Source: Aselliscus stoliczkanus
Lineage: Eukaryota; Chordata; Mammalia; Chiroptera; Hipposideridae
Length of the DNA stretch: 64,000 nt
Assembly (NCBI GenBank): GCA_033961575.1
Contig: CM066728.1
Coordinates: 99,338,852-99,402,851, forward strand
Direction: 5' to 3'
Shown: one piece after another, positions 22,640 to 35,244 of the stretch
How the letters are laid out: every line of letters begins with the position of its first letter
Position numbering within the stretch: the stretch's first letter is position 1
Made by a program: the position numbers and the translations under genes
The notes under the pieces: model-generated
The model's database searches: none
Seen by the model: only the letters and a program-made list of their open reading frames with translations
What the model was told of the DNA's origin: nothing

Positions 22640-24515
22640 TAATCAGATAAAAAGTGATAAATGTACATATTTCATAGTTTTTATAATTTCTGTTGGATAG
22701 CTGAAAATATTTTATTTTTTTGTATAGAAGAACATATGCTGTCAGAAAATTTATGTATAGAGAAATGGATTATAGCAAGGGTCTTGTACTGGTCTAGAGG
22801 CCTGTTTCTATGTTTTCCTTATCTTCATAAAATGCGTATTTTGTTATAAGGGTTAAGTCTGGGGTTTTTTTGGATATGTATGTAATCTCTCCCTTACTCC
22901 ACCACTACTGTGAAGGCCATTGGTCCAAGAAATCTAGAAGTCTACATACAGGTCATTGTAATAGGCACAGTCAGGCACATTAATAACAACAAAAATATGT
23001 TGTGAGCACCTTTATATAATATAAGGTCTACATAGTCTCCCTCCAGGTTTGTGTTCCACAAAGTTGGATTTTGAAAAGCTGAGACAGAGGTTGATAGCTC
23101 CTTACCAAATTTATTTTCTCTTCCTCCTGTGCACACGGCTTGACTACATTCATACGATTGAGTCCTAATAAATGTGCCACGTTGCCCAGAAATGGTCCAT
23201 ATAAATCTCTCCTTGATCCTCAGATTTTTCCACATTTTTCATAAGAAAATAGAAAACTGAGGCCCTATGTGAGGTTGGAGTTCCAAGAGAAAAAAAGACT
23301 ATGTTCCTGAATTACCATGTTGAGAAAGCCAGCCACTAACCAGGAATGTTTTCATGTGAATGTGGTGCATGAGAAATACATTTAACATGTAATTTACTTT
23401 AACCTTGTGGATCACTTGTTAAAGCAGCTAGTATTACCCAAGCTGTTACATGAAATTAAAAAGTAACACTCCATTTTCCCCTATTCAAATTCAGAATAAA
23501 CTGAGACACAGGCATGGGAGTCAAACAGATGATGCTAAAACATCACCTGTTTTATGGATAAAGTTATTTCAAGGGTTGCAGAGTTTATCTCATGAGCTTC
23601 CAGAGATCATGGAGTAAGTGTCCTTTATTCTAGTTCTGAAGTTCTGTACTAGTTCTAAGCACACTTATAAACTTCTGCCTGAAAAGGCCAAGCATGATTT
23701 ATAAGACCTCGCTGTTGTACCTAAATGCACTGACCTATACTGTACGCTTTAGTCAAACTGCATATTGTATAATCATGATAAATGAAATATACCAGATATA
23801 GGTAATCTAGTCCCTGGCATATGTGCAGACAAGCCTAAGAGAAGAATGGCTTAAGCTGTGAGCATAAAGTTACATTTAGATTAGAGTATGGAGCTTTCTG
23901 AGATGTGGTTACCTTCCCTTCCTTAGAAATTGTCATCTGCAGTGGGGTTCTGCTAAAAAGGACCCTGGTATCCAGCCTTTGTAACAGGGTCATCACTTTG
24001 CCATGAACTTGAATTTCTGTAAGTTTCAATAAGTAAGTTTTATTTGATTTTCCCAGGTGGTGTCAGAGTCTGGTCTTTCCATAAACTTGAACTTCCTATT
24101 GACATTGGTACAGAGGACATACACAGGCAGAGATAGGTTGTCATGTCTTGCAGTAAAAGCAAATGAAACTTAAAAATCTTTTTGCAAACAACTTACCAAG
24201 TTTGGTTTTGTTTGGTTTGGTTTTTAATGAGTCCCTGAAATGTTGTGATAGAGTGATAAATTGAAAGTTTCTGGAATTTAAAGTCATCTAAGCAAAAAAA
24301 TTTTGCAGAACACTGATCTGGGTAAAGTAGACAGTGACTAGTAAAATGATAAAATCATTGCTGCTTTGTAGGATCTTAGAGGCATGGAGAACGGATCATG
24401 TGCTTTAAGGCTCAGAGCTGAATAATTTTATTCTCTACTTCTTTATTACATGTCTATTATCCATGTGTAAATGCCGTTCTCCTTTTCTTAGTTGTTAGTT
24501 CTTAAATAATGTTTA
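22640..24515. other. No gene recognised
   Basis: A minus-strand frame at 22942-23235 (97 codons) has no recognised domain or supporting signals. No named repeat found. Confidence 0.4.
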
Positions 24516-24516
24516 T

Positions 24517-24676
24517 ACCATTGATATAAGCTATTTAAATATTTTTTAGTTTAAATAGAAGCTGGTTAACACTAGATTCAAACTATCTTTTGAATATACT
24601 TCTACCATTCTCATAAGCTATTTGAATATTTTTAGTTTAAATAGCAATTGATTGACACTAGATGCACACTATCTTT
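24517..24676. repeat. Two-copy tandem duplication, period 87 bp
   Basis: Copy 1 (24517-24591) begins 'accattgatataagctattt' and copy 2 (24604-24676) 'accattctcataagctattt'. Both continue with 'aatattttt(t)agtttaaatag', 'g(t/a)taacactaga' or 'attgacactaga', and 'actatctttt/g'. The copies differ by several substitutions and a one-base indel. Confidence 0.8.
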
Positions 24677-24725
24677 GCTATGCCAATTTTCTGGGCTTTT
24701 TTTCCTTGAAATGAGAAGAATATGA

Positions 24726-24769
24726 TTAACACACAACACACACACATGCACACATGCACACACACACTC
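24726..24769. repeat. (CA)n microsatellite, impure
   Basis: Runs of 'acacaca' broken by 'tgcacacatgcac'. Confidence 0.85.
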
Positions 24770-26090
24770 GAAGTTCTAAACACAAAACATAAACATCCAG
24801 AAAACTACTCGCGTTTGCTGTGGTATAAAACCATTGCATCCACATTTTCTGCATAGCTCTGCAGTTTTTTATGTATTACTTAATCCATTAAAAAACACTT
24901 CAGAATAAAAGCAAACACAATAGAACATTAATGAGATAGTCACAGGGAACATCAAAAATAGTAATTTAAGCTCCCTTGCAATAGCAAGCATGGTTAGAGT
25001 CTATTTTTGGTTCTTTTAGCTTCTGTTTAGAAGCAGATTCTGTTTATGCATGCATATGTATTTAGGGACTGGGGGATGGGATTATTTATTCCAAACTCTG
25101 CACCCGCTCCTCTAATATTTATGTTAACACACATCTGTTAACTTCATTACTAGAATCCTGCATTCAAATGACCACACAAGTGGAGACCATAATTCCCTTG
25201 TTGATAATCAGCTATTTTCACAAGCTGAGGATATACATGCATCTCTAATACAATTCTAGTCATCTTACACTTTCATTTACCGAAGTGTCAAAATAACTTT
25301 TTTTCATCATTGCTAGTTGTTTTAGTTTCTGCAAGCTGGCTGTTAAGACAATTGCTTCTCTAAATTGTTTCTTCCCATCAATCTTATCTTTTTTTTTCCC
25401 CTCTTTTCTTTAAAGAAAGAAAAAAACTATAAAAATGATATACTTTGGTTCTGTACTTTTATTGTATTCACCAAGTGGCTTATTTATGTATCAGTACGCC
25501 AAAATCACACTGAAGAGGAAGACATATTCCCTGTTCATTATTTCTTCTGCCCTTTGTAAAGTGCAGATCTTTCCCTCGATGGTATATCCATATGCGTTAA
25601 AGATTAAGAATATGCAACCTGCTCCCAAAATGCTGCATACAAAAACATATTGTATTGATTAATTTACAAAACTTCAGTTAAAGTTTCTTTCAACTTAATG
25701 TGCGTGTAGATATAAAATTGTATAATTAAATTTTATAGTGATGTATTTAATATGGTGCTACAGTTCTAACGTCCAATAAATTTTATTCTGTATCAATTTA
25801 TCAATTTATTTGTTTTATGGGTTGCTAGAATGTGCTTCTTGAAGGTACTCACAGGCATGAACATTAAATTATAAGCAGGTTGGCACATAGCTATTTTATA
25901 AATTATAAGTTTCCTGCATTTTAAGAAACTGTATTCTTTTTCTCATTCACTCACTAACCAATAAGGACCCAAAGAAATTCATTGTTGTGTATGGAAAGTC
26001 AGTAAACAGAAGAGTAGCCACTTTTTCCATCTCACACAAATTAGTTCTTTCTCTGGTCTTTCCCTTTACTTGTTATTCTCTCGAATCTGT
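24770..26090. other. No gene recognised
   Basis: Two overlapping plus-strand frames (25365-25662) in T-rich DNA have no domain. No repeat I can name. Confidence 0.4.
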
Positions 26091-26097
26091 TTTGTAT

Positions 26098-26330
26098 AAG
26101 GTAGCCAGAGAGATCCTTTACATACAGGTACTTGGCCACATCAACTGCCTGCTTCAAAGAATGTAGTCATTTTTGATTGCCACTCACATATTGTTTTGAA
26201 GAGAATATATAATCAAGAATATCTGCTGAATATCAAACTCCCCCAGGATAAAGTCCAAACTCTAGTCTATCTTCACTTACCAGTGTTCGGTGACCTTTCA
26301 GCTTCATTACTAATCATCACCCACTGTCAC
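26098..26330 (+). repeat. L2-like LINE relic
   Basis: 'ggtagccagagagatccttta', 'cacatcaactgcctgcttcaaag' and 'ccccaggataaagtccaaactct' follow in order, the pattern of the 3' region of mammalian L2. Strongly diverged and non-coding. Confidence 0.6.
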
Positions 26331-26339
26331 TCAGATGAC

Positions 26340-27510
26340 ATGAGTTTTCTCCCATAATGTTTAGCAAGTGAAGACAGGAAGCGATGAGATAATTGCTTTA
26401 GCATTTAAATCTCCCAGCTGAGAAATGACACCTGTCACTTCTGCTCATATGTCACTGCCCAAAATATATCACATGACTCTGCCCAACTGCCAAAGAGTGA
26501 AAGGTGGAAGTACAGTCTCCATGAGCCTTGACAAGAAAAGAACCAAATATCAGGGAATGCCAGCACTATATTCCACAGTATCAGACATCTAAGAGGAACT
26601 TCAGAAACACTTGATGAATAATCACCAGGATTCATTTGACTGAAAGAGACAGACTCAAATACAGTTTGGCAAACAAGCGGAATTAGCCAGCCCTTGTGAA
26701 AAATCTGAAGAAAATCAGAGGTGCCGCTTGACTTTCTGTTTCACAAAAGCATATACTTTCCTTTGTGAGATGCCCTTCCTACTGATTTCCCATCTTTGCC
26801 CTCCCCTGGATGTCAGACTTCTATCTCAGGCTGGCCTGGCCCACAGCTGAAGAGGTACAATTGTTGTCAATTCCAAGTTTCACATTTTCTTCTTTTCCTA
26901 ATTGAGTCTTGCTCTCTCTTTCTTTCAAGTTCAAATGGACTCTGGTTCCCACTTTAGCCTCCTAAACCTATCTAACAGTTCTGTGGAGGTTGGAATAACA
27001 TTTTAGATGCAGCTTGAATGAGGGATGTGTTTTTGGACTAATCACCACATGCAGCAGGCAGGGATTAGGCACCATGTGACCTTGCTAAATCCTTCTCACC
27101 TGCAGTTTCTACTCTTGTATTCAGGTCCTTCCAAACACTTACAATTGCACATTATACAAATGCGCATGAGAGACTGAATATACCGATGGGCAATGACCAT
27201 TCCATATATCATAATAAACCACTGACCCACAACCTCCCCAGCATTTGGTCCAAATGGTAATGCTGTTGTTGATGTACCTAATTATTTGAAGCTTTTACTT
27301 TTACCTAATTAAATATCCTTTGAGGCCATGTTACCAAAGAAAGCCCCTTTGTCCTAAAACCTTGCGGTTGTGGTTGCTGCTATATTAGTAGAGACTTCTG
27401 CCTTGCTTACTTCTTTTCTTTTTCTTATGGCAATAGGAGATGTTTCATTAGAGGGCTTAGGACTGACAGAAGCATGAAGTAATGCAATATTAGTAATAGA
27501 GATCTAAGTG
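26340..27510. other. No gene recognised
   Basis: Composition is closer to 40% GC than the surrounding DNA. The frame at 26435-26635 (minus) is short and featureless. Confidence 0.4.
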
Positions 27511-27519
27511 CCGTAGATG

Positions 27520-28010
27520 GTGAGGTAGGAAGAATAATGGGGCTCAAACATGTCCATGTTCTAGTCCCAGGAACCATTGAATGTATTAGGTTACATGGCA
27601 AATTGGGAATTAAGGTGACAGATGGAATTACGTTTGCTAGTAAGCTAACTTTAAAACGGGAAGATTATCCTGAATTATCTGGATGGACCCAATGTAATCA
27701 TAAGCAGCCTGATAAGTGTACGAGTGAGGGAAAGAGTAATAGTCAGTGAGAGATCTGAAGATATTACAGCACTGGGTTCAATGAGGGAAAAATCAGCCAT
27801 AAGCCAAGAAATGTAGGCAACCTGTAATAACGAGAAAAATAAAGAAAATTCATTTTCTTCCTCCAGAAGGAACTCAGCCATATGGACTTGCTGATTTGAG
27901 ACCTATTTTGGATTTTTGACCATCAAAACTGGAAGACAGTATATTTGTGTTGTTTCAGCCACTAATTTTGTGGTAATTTGTTATAACAGTAATAGAAAAC
28001 TGATAGAAAT
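27520..28010 (+). repeat. Old mammalian interspersed repeat, copy 1
   Basis: The order 'aagaataatggggctcaaacatgtccatgttctagtcccaggaacc', 'ttacatggcaaattggga', 'gggaagattatcctgaattatctggatggacccaatgtaatca', 'agccaagaaatg' and 'tgtgttgtttcagccactaattttgtggtaatttgtta' is the signature of a very common ancient mammalian repeat. A second copy lies at 54870-55310. The end ('...aatagaaaactgatag') is LTR-like. I do not assign a family name. The frames 27537-27749 and 27675-27881 are inside it. Confidence 0.7.
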
Positions 28011-28011
28011 T

Positions 28012-30780
28012 TGAGTGAGCTTAATGTTTTCTCTCCTGTTATAAACGTTGTGGAAAAAAAATTCCACTCCACTAATTATAGTGTTACCTCTTTTGATACT
28101 AGTTTTCAACTGCAAGTAATCAGCGTATGTTACTGTCAGGGCTGGCTAGGCAAGCCTGAAATTTGTAGGGCGGACATTCCGGAAGGGTAGACTAGAACTT
28201 GAGTATAGGTGGAGGCTACTGTACGTAGGTAATATTTCTTTTTAGTCAGGAACTGTTCAGATGTGCTGTTAAGGCCTTTCCACTGGTTGAAATAGCTGGC
28301 ATGCTCTTCCTTACTTAAAATCAATGATTATGTATTTTAATCATATATGCAAAATACATTCACAGAAATACGTAAATTAGTGTTCTGTTGAACAAATGGG
28401 GATTGAAGCCAAATGGATACCTCAAAGGATCAATACATTTATTAAAGATAATATTTTAAATATAAGGGGCTGAGGTATATCAAAATAAATAGGGATGAAA
28501 ATAGAGAGTAATGAACTTAGTTATTAGCTAAAACAACAGGCAGTGTTTACATCTTAGCTGTATGATCCAGAATGTATGAGATATGCCCACGGAAGGAGAA
28601 GATTCTACCACTCCAGTGTCATTATCACAACACAGAAGTGGATGCAGGGCTTATGGAGACAGAAAGGCCAAGGTTCATCATTTATAAGCTTGAATTTGAT
28701 TTTATTGTAACTCCACTAAGATAAGCTAGAGGCTGAGGCTGCCACATAACTTCTGAAAACATCAAAATCTAAGTGCTATCTTTCTACATGAGTAAACCAT
28801 AAATCCTTTCCAAGGCTGCTCTGAGTGTACTCCGGTGACCCTTCATTTAGAAAGATGAGACCTCATTACCTGAAGGAGAGGGGGAAGTCATAATAGCCAT
28901 AAACTGGTGAACTTCCAAAAGACTGCTTAAAGGGATACTGAAAAGCTACATTCGAAGATCACAGATTTTGTACAGAAAAACTCATATAAAACACAGAAAA
29001 GTATTATCATTTTTTTTCCTGAGGATTAAATATTGAAGATCTATTCAATCACCACACTGTCTGGTAAGGTGAAATAAAAAAATATCTTTCTGTTGCCTGA
29101 GATATAAAAGTTTAGCAAAATAGCCTTCAGAGTTTGAGTCTATTGATGAATTTGGGAATGAGTTCATAAAGTTATAGTTCATCTGAAATTACTGGACACT
29201 GTGTTTTATATGTGTTCAGGAAAGTATCAGTTAATTGTGTAAAAAATACTATTATCATTATTTGGATTAAAACAGAAAGGAGCTTGATTTCTAACTGTCA
29301 TAGTTTTGATCTATGACTTGGCCTCTCTAATCTAATATTTTCATCTTTATCATGTGATTTCATTTTATGCTCTTTTAACAATAGTCAGTATTTACAGCAC
29401 TGTTGATAGCAGAAAACATTATCTTTAAACTCTTAGCTATACTCCAGGGTGGGATAAGGGTAATTAGAACACTTGCAAATGTTCCATATTATAACCATCA
29501 AGAAATTAATGAAATATTTATTATTTTCCTCCCTTCACTCATTTTTAAATGGTGCTCTCCTTGTCACGCAAAAACATCCCTTTAAACAAACAAATAATAA
29601 CAGCATCCAAACAACTAGGTTCCTTCTTGCAATAGAAAGTAGCATTCAAATGGTGGGCTCCACAGTTTAATAAGAAATTTGTGCCAGCTAATTCGACCTT
29701 TCATCTGAAGATTAAATACTATCAGTGATTTTCCAGCACCCGTGGCAGATGGTCAGTGGAGGAGAAACTGTCCCAGTCAGCACGTCCCCATGTTTAAATC
29801 TCCACATACAAGTCGCAGATGGCAGTGTGAATGCCGCTTGGTGCAGCAAGGGCTCTGAAAACAGACCTCGGTCCACCTGAGATGTGCTATTAAAGTTAAC
29901 CGTGCCTTGTTTGTAAAGGAGCCCAAATAAAACCCGAGTTTGATTACCCTGAACAAAGAACAGTGTAAACTCTAAAACTGTACATTTTCAGAGTGAGGAG
30001 ATATTCACACAGAATATATTTCGATCTCTATGCCAACCACATAGAAAAATCACCATGAGTGAGAGAAAATTAAAATGTAATTTCTTCAATATCCTTGCCT
30101 GCTCTTTGAATCTAGTAGGAAGGAAACTCACAGATGAAAAAGGAAATGCAAGTTTTCTCACACTACCCTCCTCCAAACTGATTTGTTATTAATCAGAGAT
30201 TACACAGGATGGAACTGTGATGATAGTATCAGTTCGGTCAACAGTTACTAGAATTGGCTACCGACATTTAACATTTATGAGATATCTATCTGCAAATCCA
30301 TTTAACTTTCTTACCCTAAAAATAAATAAAAAGACAAAGGTCATTCTACATGAACCAGGTGGGTTGGCAGGCTTTCATCCCAGTGGAGATGTATGCTTTC
30401 TCTAGTCGGACATGATGCTGACTCACACCTGGGCTGTATCACTCATGTATGTCACCTGTAGTCTCTAGATGAGGAGATCGGAAATACTTTTCCTTAAGCT
30501 TTATCATACATAGGATCACCTGGGGGGGCTTATTCAAACATATTGTTCTCTCCTGTCCCCAGAATCTCTGATTCAATAGTGCCTTGGGGCTCAAAAAACA
30601 TTTATTTCCAAAAGGCTTCCAGGTGATGCTGATGCTGATAGGGTGGGGATTACAGTTTGAAAACTATATTCCTCTGGAATTGAATTTTATCAACTAGTAT
30701 TTATAGTATGTTTTTAGTCCAGTATCATGTTCTATGGAGTGTAGGAGAAGAAAAAGCTCAAGTACCTTTACCTCATTCCT
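28012..30780. other. No gene recognised
   Basis: Only short frames (about 60 codons) without motifs on either strand. Some less AT-rich DNA at 29730-29900 ('cagcacgtccccatg', 'agtcgcagatggcagtgtgaatgccgc') is not identified. Confidence 0.4.
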
Positions 30781-30787
30781 GACTTTA

Positions 30788-30900
30788 TTAATTTGCTAGG
30801 GTTGTCATTTTAAAAGAATGCCAAAGGCAGAGCAGCTAAAACAGGAGAAATGTATTTTTTCACAGACTGTAAGTAGGAAATTCCAGGACCATTCCATTTT
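30788..30900. repeat. Fragment of an old mammalian repeat
   Basis: 'ttaatttgctagggttgtcatt...aaacaggagaaatgtattttttcacagactgtaag' resembles the start of the same repeat class as 37480-37830 and 63010-63375 ('...tagggctgccata..., ...aaatttattttctcaca...'). Confidence 0.45.
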
Positions 30901-31364
30901 CATCAATTATATCATTTCCTTTTTTGTCCCCCACATTTATTTTTGTTGTGCATTCTCTGTGATATTGACCTAGGATTAAGATATTCATGTTTTAGCTACA
31001 TTTAACAAGTTGTGAGGGAGGCTTGGACTTCTGAAGGAATCAGGACATCTACCTCTGCTCCCATTTGGATGCTGGAAACAATGTTATTGAAGATTATGAT
31101 TGTCTTTCTGTGTATGTAATGGAAAATACAATGATGCCTCTTTTCTGGTCATTTGAGATTACAAATGCTTCTTTAGAGAGGCTATTTACAAAATGTGTAT
31201 ATGACAGGGAGATATTAGCTTCTAAATGAACTCTACCCTAAAATAGGTGTACCACTTTGTATTCCAATCAAGTACAAACCTAGGGAAGCTTATGCCTGAG
31301 AGCCAAATTGAATTATTTAAATAACAAATACTAGATACTTTTAAAAGGCATAAGTTGTTATAAA

Positions 31365-32300
31365 TTAGAGCACTTGAGTGTGATCTAAAGAAGAAAGCAA
31401 AATATGAATGATATGTGAGGTCTCCAACAGACAACAGAGTTGGAAAAAGTTTTTGTTGTCCAACATAAGTCTGTAAACTGTTAAGGAAGATGATGCCAAA
31501 ACAGTCGGATCCAGAAGATCTGGAGACTGACTAAGGTCATGAATTTGTTGATGGAGGGAAGATAAATCTAAACTAAGATCACTATGATTCCAAATACCTG
31601 TAATATGACATTGAATCTGTTCCCAACTATGGGCAGAAGAATTAACCTCCAAAGGGGTAACACTATACGTATAATGGCATCTGAAAGAATTTCTAACCTT
31701 GAGAGTCATTAACTCATTACCTATTTGGAGCACAGCTTCCTCAAGGGCATTAACCTTAGCATCTAGCTTTCTATCTATAAGTTCCTGAGTGACTAAAGTT
31801 AAAGAAACATTTTTAGATAGCTGATCTACATGTTGGGCAGTATGACATTTTGTACAAGTACCATGGTGGAGGCAGCAAAAGAGCCTATAATAGCTATGAG
31901 AGCAGTAATTCCTAGGATAATTTCTGCAACTACACGTTTCAATGTGACTAAAGCATCAGTAACTATCTGAAGAACCTGTAATCCTGGGTCTGAATACCAA
32001 GGAGAGTCTAGTTTAACCAGTATGAGCAAGGAAGGAGGCTGTTGAACAATAAACAACGCTAGGAAGTCTGTGGTAGGAAATACACAGGAGCTGATAACAC
32101 ATTTTGTACATGAGATATTGAACAATGAATTGTTAGAAGTCATATTAAACACACTATGATGAGTAACCAACCATAAGAAAAACATACGGTGCAGTAACAC
32201 AAGCCTCAAAGGAATACAAAGTAGGATTTTTAGAAGAGGCCTGATAAAAAGTAACAGAAGCTGTGGCAAGGACAGCTGTCTGCAGGTGAGGCTGAACATA
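31365..32300 (-). pseudogene. env: env relic of provirus A (mainly transmembrane subunit)
   Basis: The frame 31826-32299 has a hydrophobic fusion-peptide-like stretch (IILGITALIAIIGSFAAST) at its C-terminal end. A shift near 31830 moves the text into the frame of 31365-31825. There a leucine-rich heptad region (LTLVTQELIDRKLDAKVNAL) looks like a retroviral coiled coil, followed by SWEQIQCHITGIW and a second helical region. This order is that of a betaretroviral transmembrane subunit. The membrane anchor is not visible, consistent with loss of the 3' end. It cannot encode a functional envelope. Confidence 0.7.
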
Positions 32301-32850
32301 AGAATGATTAAAATTAGTAGATAAAATTTTATTTCACTAGTTTATTTTTGATATTTAATTTTAACTGATTAATTATATGTAGCTTAACTGTACCTAAAGT
32401 TTTCTCAAGACTATCCACAAACCTTCTATAACTTTTCTAGTCCCTTCCAATCTGTCTCTTCTTATTTTCTCAAGACTTTTCAGAAACCTTCTATGACTTC
32501 TTTTAGTCCCTCCTAGCTTGTCCCTACTCACTCATTCAGAAATAACCATCTCTAGGACAAACTACTTTCTTTCAGTTCCCTTGAAAATGTAGTACCATAC
32601 CTGATAGCTTTCTTGTAAACGTACATCATTTTCTTTCATATTAGAATCCATAATCTCTAAAACCTTAATTTTTACTGAGAATACCAAACAAACAATTAGC
32701 ATTTTTACTGGAAAATCCAGGCAGATATTTTGTAACCTTCAAAAGCATACACTTTTGTAATAAAACACAGGCTTTAAGAGAATACAAAACAGGATTTTTG
32801 GAGGAAGGCCGGTAAAAAGTAACAGGAATGGTGGAGATGGGTGGGCATCA
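32190..32850 (-). repeat. Direct repeats inside the env region of provirus A
   Basis: A block of about 85 bp occurs twice, at about 32190-32280 and 32750-32840. The minus-strand text is 'tgttactttttatcaggcct...aaaaatcctactttgtatt' in one and 'tgttactttttaccggcct...aaaaatcctgttttgtatt' in the other. Between them a shorter tandem repeat of about 65 bp (32400-32462 and 32466-32526) shares 'tttctcaagact', 'aaaccttctat.actt' and 'tagtccct'. The pattern suggests internal duplication, or recombination between related proviruses. Confidence 0.75.
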
Positions 32851-33430
32851 GTGGCCGGGGATACTGTATCTGCGACAGAGCAGGATGGGAAGGAGGCAGT
32901 GGGCATCGAGACATAAGGCTGAATCAAAGGATGTGGAATCCAATCCGGAGTGTCTGTGTCCTGAGGAAATATACAAGCAGACCCTCTTCCCTTCAGGTAC
33001 CGGTTAACAGGTCTTTCCATTTCACTAAAGCCTTAGGCTGACACAAGTGAGGATTCCAATGTTTCTACATAGGTAAGTGTCCTGATGTGTCTAAATTTAA
33101 AATATTGATGACAAAAAGGGCATGTTGTAAAATCTGAGGAGGGGATGCATATTTATATTCATTACCTTGTAATTTTGATATTTGAGTTTTTAAGGTTTGA
33201 TGAGTCCTTTCTATAACTGTTTGTCCCTGTGGGTTATAAGGGATTCCCGTAGCATGTTTAATCTGAAATCTGGAGCAAAAGTCCTTAAAAGCTTTAGAAG
33301 TGTAAGCAGGACCATTATCTGTCTTAATAGCACGAGGAATATTAAGATAAGAAAAGCACTGAAACAAGTGTTGAGAAACATCTTTAAAGGCTTCTCCAGT
33401 TCATGCTGAGGCAATGATTACATGGGAAAA
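32740..33430 (-). pseudogene. pol: Integrase relic (pol) of provirus A
   Basis: The frame 33065-33367 contains KTDNGPAYTSKAF and IPYNPQGQTVIERTH. The aspartate of the first block and the glutamate of the second are separated by 35 residues, exactly the D,D(35)E spacing of the retroviral integrase core. The first catalytic aspartate and the zinc-binding N-terminus are absent. Just upstream the core frame has an in-frame TGA at about 33408. Downstream, frame 32739-33020 has the C-terminal DNA-binding domain text (RGSACIFPQD...PDWIPHPLI) after a stop and shift near 33065. No catalysis is possible. Confidence 0.85.
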
Positions 33431-33439
33431 GAAGGACTG

Positions 33440-35113
33440 TTAGAGTTATAATTGTTAAGGTTAATAGGTGTCAATAATTGTCCATTTTTATGATATTTAA
33501 AGTGGCAGTCTATCAGCCAATGAAATCCCTTGTTACATCGTGGACATATATTCTGTGGCATCAAGGGTGAAGTTTGTTGAGAAACATTAGGAACACTTGT
33601 GGCTACATATTTTGTGATTGGGGAGCTCGTCTAGGCTTAGGGCACTGTCAAAGTGACCTGGTTCCTCACAATTATAACAACTGTAGCCACTGTTATTGTT
33701 TTTATTATTGGGAGTCACTTTTGTGGATTAAGTTAATGTCTTAACATACTGAAGATATGTTCCTTTTTTAAGAGCAGTAGCTATTGCTGTTCCTTGGATA
33801 AAGGCCGGAGAAACATCAGCACATTGTTTTACATAATCATTAATAGTGTCAGATTTACAGATAGACTGGAGAAGATTTTGATATGTAGAATAGGCATTTT
33901 CAAATGCCAACTGTTTTATTAGAATGGTGGCAGCCTCCTCATTGGTGAATACCCTATGGATTGCCTGAATTAACCGAGACAGGAAGTCCTGAAAAGGCTC
34001 TTCACTTTTTTATCTCACTGTAGCCAATGTGGATGATTTTTCTGTGGAGGTGGGAAGAGATCTCCAAGCACGAACAGCACACTCATTAACCATTTCTAGA
34101 GCCCTTCTGGATAAATACATTTGATCTCGTGCTGAAGAATATTCACCCTTCCCTTGAAGCATATCTACAGTAATTGAATCACTACGTCTACTGGAGCTAG
34201 CAGATTGTTGTGTATTATCATCATATTCAGTCCTCCAAAGGAGATAATCTCCGCCTGTTAAGCAGGCCTTACAAACCTGAGTTGAATCATAGGATGTCAT
34301 CCATCTCCCTGCCTTATCTAATGTAATAGTGTATGGCGCTACATGTCCGTATTCTGTGCAAGTTGATTTTAGTTCCTTTAAAACTTTATAGGGTAGAGTC
34401 TTCCATATGGACTCATCCTCTCCATCAGAATCTCTACTATACACTACTGGACAACATAGTGAAAAGTCAAAGTCTCCATTAGCCTCTGCCTTTTTAATAG
34501 CTCTTTGAAACCGAGATGTAAATTGAGAGTGACATGCAGGCATAGGTATTACAGGACGTTCTAAAGGAGTTTTGTATATTTTTAATTTTTAGCTGATTAC
34601 TTTGGGGGACCTGGCGCCTTATCCTCCTTTCTAGTAAAGGGAAAGTTCCATGGATCTTGTTCATTATATTTGGCTGCCTCTGTTTCCAATTTGGCAGCAT
34701 CGAGGGGAGGGAGGTTTTTGCCCTCACTGTCTGAATTAATATCCGAATCTGTATATCTTTTAATTGAAAAGGCCAGATTAGTTTTAGAGTAAGCTGGGGG
34801 CAACAATGGCAAGCACTCATTAGGTGGAGCCATTGGCACAGAAATAGTCTCTGGAACGAGTGTACCTTTAATTAAATTCCAGAAGGCAAATACATCAACT
34901 GGGACCCTTCCTGGGCCGTAGTTATCACAGTACAATCTAAGTTCTTGTCCCACTTTATTCCAAGTATCTAGGCTAACTGTTCCCTGCTCAGGGAACCACA
35001 CACAGGACTTCGTGTAGAAATCTAGCTGTTTTAGAGGTTAAACCTCTGGCTGCAAGAGAGCAGCGAACTAAGCTAATAAAGAGTTTTAGTTCTTTAGATT
35101 CTGTTTGACTCAT
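33440..35113 (-). pseudogene. gag: gag relic of provirus A
   Basis: The likely start ATG is at 35113-35111 (MSQTESKELKLFI), with Ser at position 2 where betaretroviral Gag normally has the myristoylated Gly. After a shift near 35010, matrix text (WFPEQGTVSLDTWNKVGQEL) runs to a stop at 34597. Capsid text fills 34010-34543 and continues in the same frame past a TAA (about 34010-34012) through a major-homology-like block (EEPFQDFLSRLIQAI) to 33728. Nucleocapsid follows: a first zinc knuckle CYNCEEPGH whose last cysteine is lost (33641-33679), and an intact second knuckle CPRCNKGFHWLIDC (33505-33546). The sequence then jumps to integrase. Domain order and the paired CCHC knuckles make the identification secure. 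Confidence 0.88.
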
Positions 35114-35244
35114 GGTCACTTACTATCCACTCTTTTACCTGCCTATCTTATGCAGGGGGTCTGCAGCACCCACAGTGGAGTCCTATCCGTCCCGAAAGCA
35201 CACAACTTTTTCTCTTAAAAAAAGTAAAAAAAACTTACCTTTGG

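Noticed and set aside
22446..22700. Frame with an Ile-Tyr repeat tract
   Set aside because: It is the TA microsatellite read in frame and continues into a SINE.
33197..33409. Plus-strand frame across the integrase region
   Set aside because: The minus strand carries clear integrase motifs; the plus frame is a shadow.
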